The position numbers and the translations under genes were made by a program. The notes beneath the pieces are model-generated. The model was given only the letters and a program-made list of their open reading frames with translations. It was not told the origin of the DNA and ran no database searches. From the NCBI GenBank assembly GCA_017521485.1, contig JAFXCL010000045.1, forward strand, positions 62,001 through 126,000: DNA of 64,000 nucleotides, in the 5' to 3' direction. Positions 62,862 through 64,000 of the stretch are shown here, piece after piece. Each line of letters opens with the position of its first letter. Position 1 is the stretch's first letter. The stretch is from Oscillospiraceae bacterium. GTDB lineage: Bacteria; Bacillota; Clostridia; Oscillospirales; Oscillospiraceae.

Positions 62862-63614
62862 TTACAAGGGATCCTGACACTCCTCAAGTGCCATTTCTGC
62901 CAGCAATTTTTTGTCCTGTTTTGAAGATAGATCCAGCTTTTCATACATATCCGGTCGGCGCTCCCTTGTTCTTCGCAAGGACTGCTTACGCCGCCATTGG
63001 TGGACCTTTTCGTGGTTTCCGGACAATAATATCTGCGGTACTTCTCTTCCGTGCCAGACCGCAGGTCGGCTGTACTGGGGGTATTCCAGCAGACCGTTAA
63101 AATGGCTCTCGTCCTCAAAGCATTCCGGATCTGCAAGTACACCGGGGACCATACGGCACACGGCGTCCGTTACCGCCATGGCGGCAATCTCGCCGCCAGT
63201 CAGCACAAAATCTCCCAGTGAAATTTCCTCATCCACACATTCGTCGATAAACCGCTGATCGATGCCTTCATAATGTCCGCAAACCAAAACAAGATTGTCT
63301 AGTTTGCTCAGTCGTATTGCATCTTCCTGCCGGAATGTTTTTCCGCAAGGAGACAGGTAGACAGTATGGACAGGTCCAGCAGCCTGATCGCAGACAGCTT
63401 CCCAGCAGCGATACAATGGGTCAGCAGTCATTACAGCGCCCCTGCCGCCGCCGTAAGGGTAATCATCCACTTGATTTTGCTTGTTGGCAGTATAGTCCCG
63501 GATCTGATGGGTCTCAATCCGGATAAATCCCCGTTCCTGTGCCCGTCCCAAAATACTCTCCGACAGCACATCTCCAACGGTATCCGGAAACAGTGTCAGT
63601 ATATCAACTCTCAT
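62862..63614 (-). CDS. trmD: tRNA (guanine(37)-N(1))-methyltransferase
   Basis: A 250-aa SPOUT methyltransferase forming m1G37 in tRNA. It has the MRVDILTLFPDTV start, the trefoil-knot segment VLVCGHYEGIDQRFID and SLGDFVLTGGEIAAM. Length is standard. It overlaps rimM by 11 bases, the usual rimM-trmD pairing of the ribosomal-protein operon; rplS, which often follows, is absent, as a terminator comes next. Confidence 0.96.
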   Translation of the reverse strand: MRVDILTLFPDTVGDVLSESILGRAQERGFIRIETHQIRDYTANKQNQVDDYPYGGGRGAVMTADPLYRCWEAVCDQAAGPVHTVYLSPCGKTFRQEDAIRLSKLDNLVLVCGHYEGIDQRFIDECVDEEISLGDFVLTGGEIAAMAVTDAVCRMVPGVLADPECFEDESHFNGLLEYPQYSRPAVWHGREVPQILLSGNHEKVHQWRRKQSLRRTRERRPDMYEKLDLSSKQDKKLLAEMALEECQDPL

Positions 63615-64000
63615 CTGTGCGCATCCCCTCGATCAGCCGTACCTGCATCATACCGGCATCAATATCTGTGGAAAGAACAAACGCCTTGACAGCCGGGATC
63701 ATATATTCATACTCCCCGCGGACCACATACACTTTGTTGCCGGGATAATCCAAGACATCGGCAATAACACCGATCTGCTTGCCCTCTGCCATCACAGAAA
63801 CGCCGATCAGCTCCGCGGCAAAAATAATATCCGGGTCTGCATCCTGGCGATAAATCTGCACTGTCTTTCCACGCATTGCCTGCGCCTGTTCCATTGTATC
63901 CACACCGGAAAGCTTGAGCAGGTTGCAGTTTTTCTGTATGCGACAGCTTTCCACCTTATATTCCACGCCTTCAATATAAACGCGGTTAAATTCTGTTAAA
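63604..64000 (-). CDS. rimM: Ribosome maturation factor RimM, 5'-truncated by window edge
   Basis: The C-terminal part of RimM, a 30S maturation factor. The frame is open to the end of the window (LTEFNRVYIEGVEYKVES), so the GTG at 63966 is an internal valine and not the start. The PRC-barrel region includes ELIGVSVMAEGKQIGVIADV and VLDYPGNKVYVV. It overlaps trmD by 11 bases. Confidence 0.92.
   Translation of the reverse strand, partial: LTEFNRVYIEGVEYKVESCRIQKNCNLLKLSGVDTMEQAQAMRGKTVQIYRQDADPDIIFAAELIGVSVMAEGKQIGVIADVLDYPGNKVYVVRGEYEYMIPAVKAFVLSTDIDAGMMQVRLIEGMRTDES

Overview
The window looks like a chromosomal segment of an endospore-forming member of the Clostridia. Gene content points to the Oscillospiraceae/Ruminococcaceae side: mid-GC coding DNA, a complete spoIIIAA-AH operon, spoIIAA-spoIIAB-sigF, spoIID, yqfC/yqfD, yunB, cwlD, a cotJ cluster, YlbJ-like and SpoIIM-like proteins, and a T-box in front of valS. 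That placement is inference from gene content; there is no rRNA gene here to test it. No tRNA, rRNA or CRISPR array was recognised.

Layout. 0-11.4 kb (+ strand): the 3' part of an FtsK/SpoIIIE translocase, an ECF transporter S component, spoIIIAA-AH, then a housekeeping run (Asp23-like yqhY, nusB, a TsaD/Kae1-like paralog, xseA, xseB, ispA). 11.5-15.8 kb: a cotJ cluster in which cotJA and cotJB are fused, then cwlD, radA and a Xer-type tyrosine recombinase. 15.86-19.37 kb: a small GC-rich insertion (below). 19.4-29.9 kb: a MerR-RDD fusion regulator, pfkA, xerD, two membrane proteins, phosphoglucomutase, a coiled-coil protein, coaD, rsmD, uvrC and a Crh/HPr-like protein. 30-38.5 kb: mutS2, recO, yqzL, era, ybeY, phoH, yqfD and yqfC (Bacillus-like order), then a YlbJ-like gene. 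38.5-48 kb: ligA, yunB, pcrA, the sigF operon and T-box-controlled valS. 48-64 kb: transport, glycosyl transfer, uracil-DNA glycosylase, a D,D-carboxypeptidase, an orphan mazF, NAD(P)H-hydrate dehydratase, a nucleoside kinase, metA, spoIID, two large envelope proteins, trmD and partial rimM.

The most unusual part is 15858-19366, a roughly 3.47-kb element unlike the flanking DNA. It encodes an HUH-type rolling-circle Rep, a 68-aa unknown protein and a catalytic-domain-only tyrosine recombinase in one leftward cluster. It also has a GC-rich, palindrome-rich block without convincing genes (80-87% GC in the three 60-base lines counted) and a promoter-terminator unit that should make an RNA of about 104 nt. 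The element is flanked by two copies of an inverted-repeat site with Xer/dif-like arms. The left copy has exact 11-6-11 geometry and contains the -35 box of the neighbouring xer gene. The simplest reading is a minimal replicon that inserted into the binding site of a host Xer recombinase, as IMEX phages and plasmids do, while also carrying its own recombinase.

Sporulation genes make up a large share of the window. They include the forespore sigma factor and its regulators (sigF operon), the engulfment and feeding-channel apparatus (spoIID, spoIIM-like, spoIIIA), the coat (cotJ), the cortex (cwlD) and several conserved sporulation proteins of unclear function (yqfC, yqfD, yunB).
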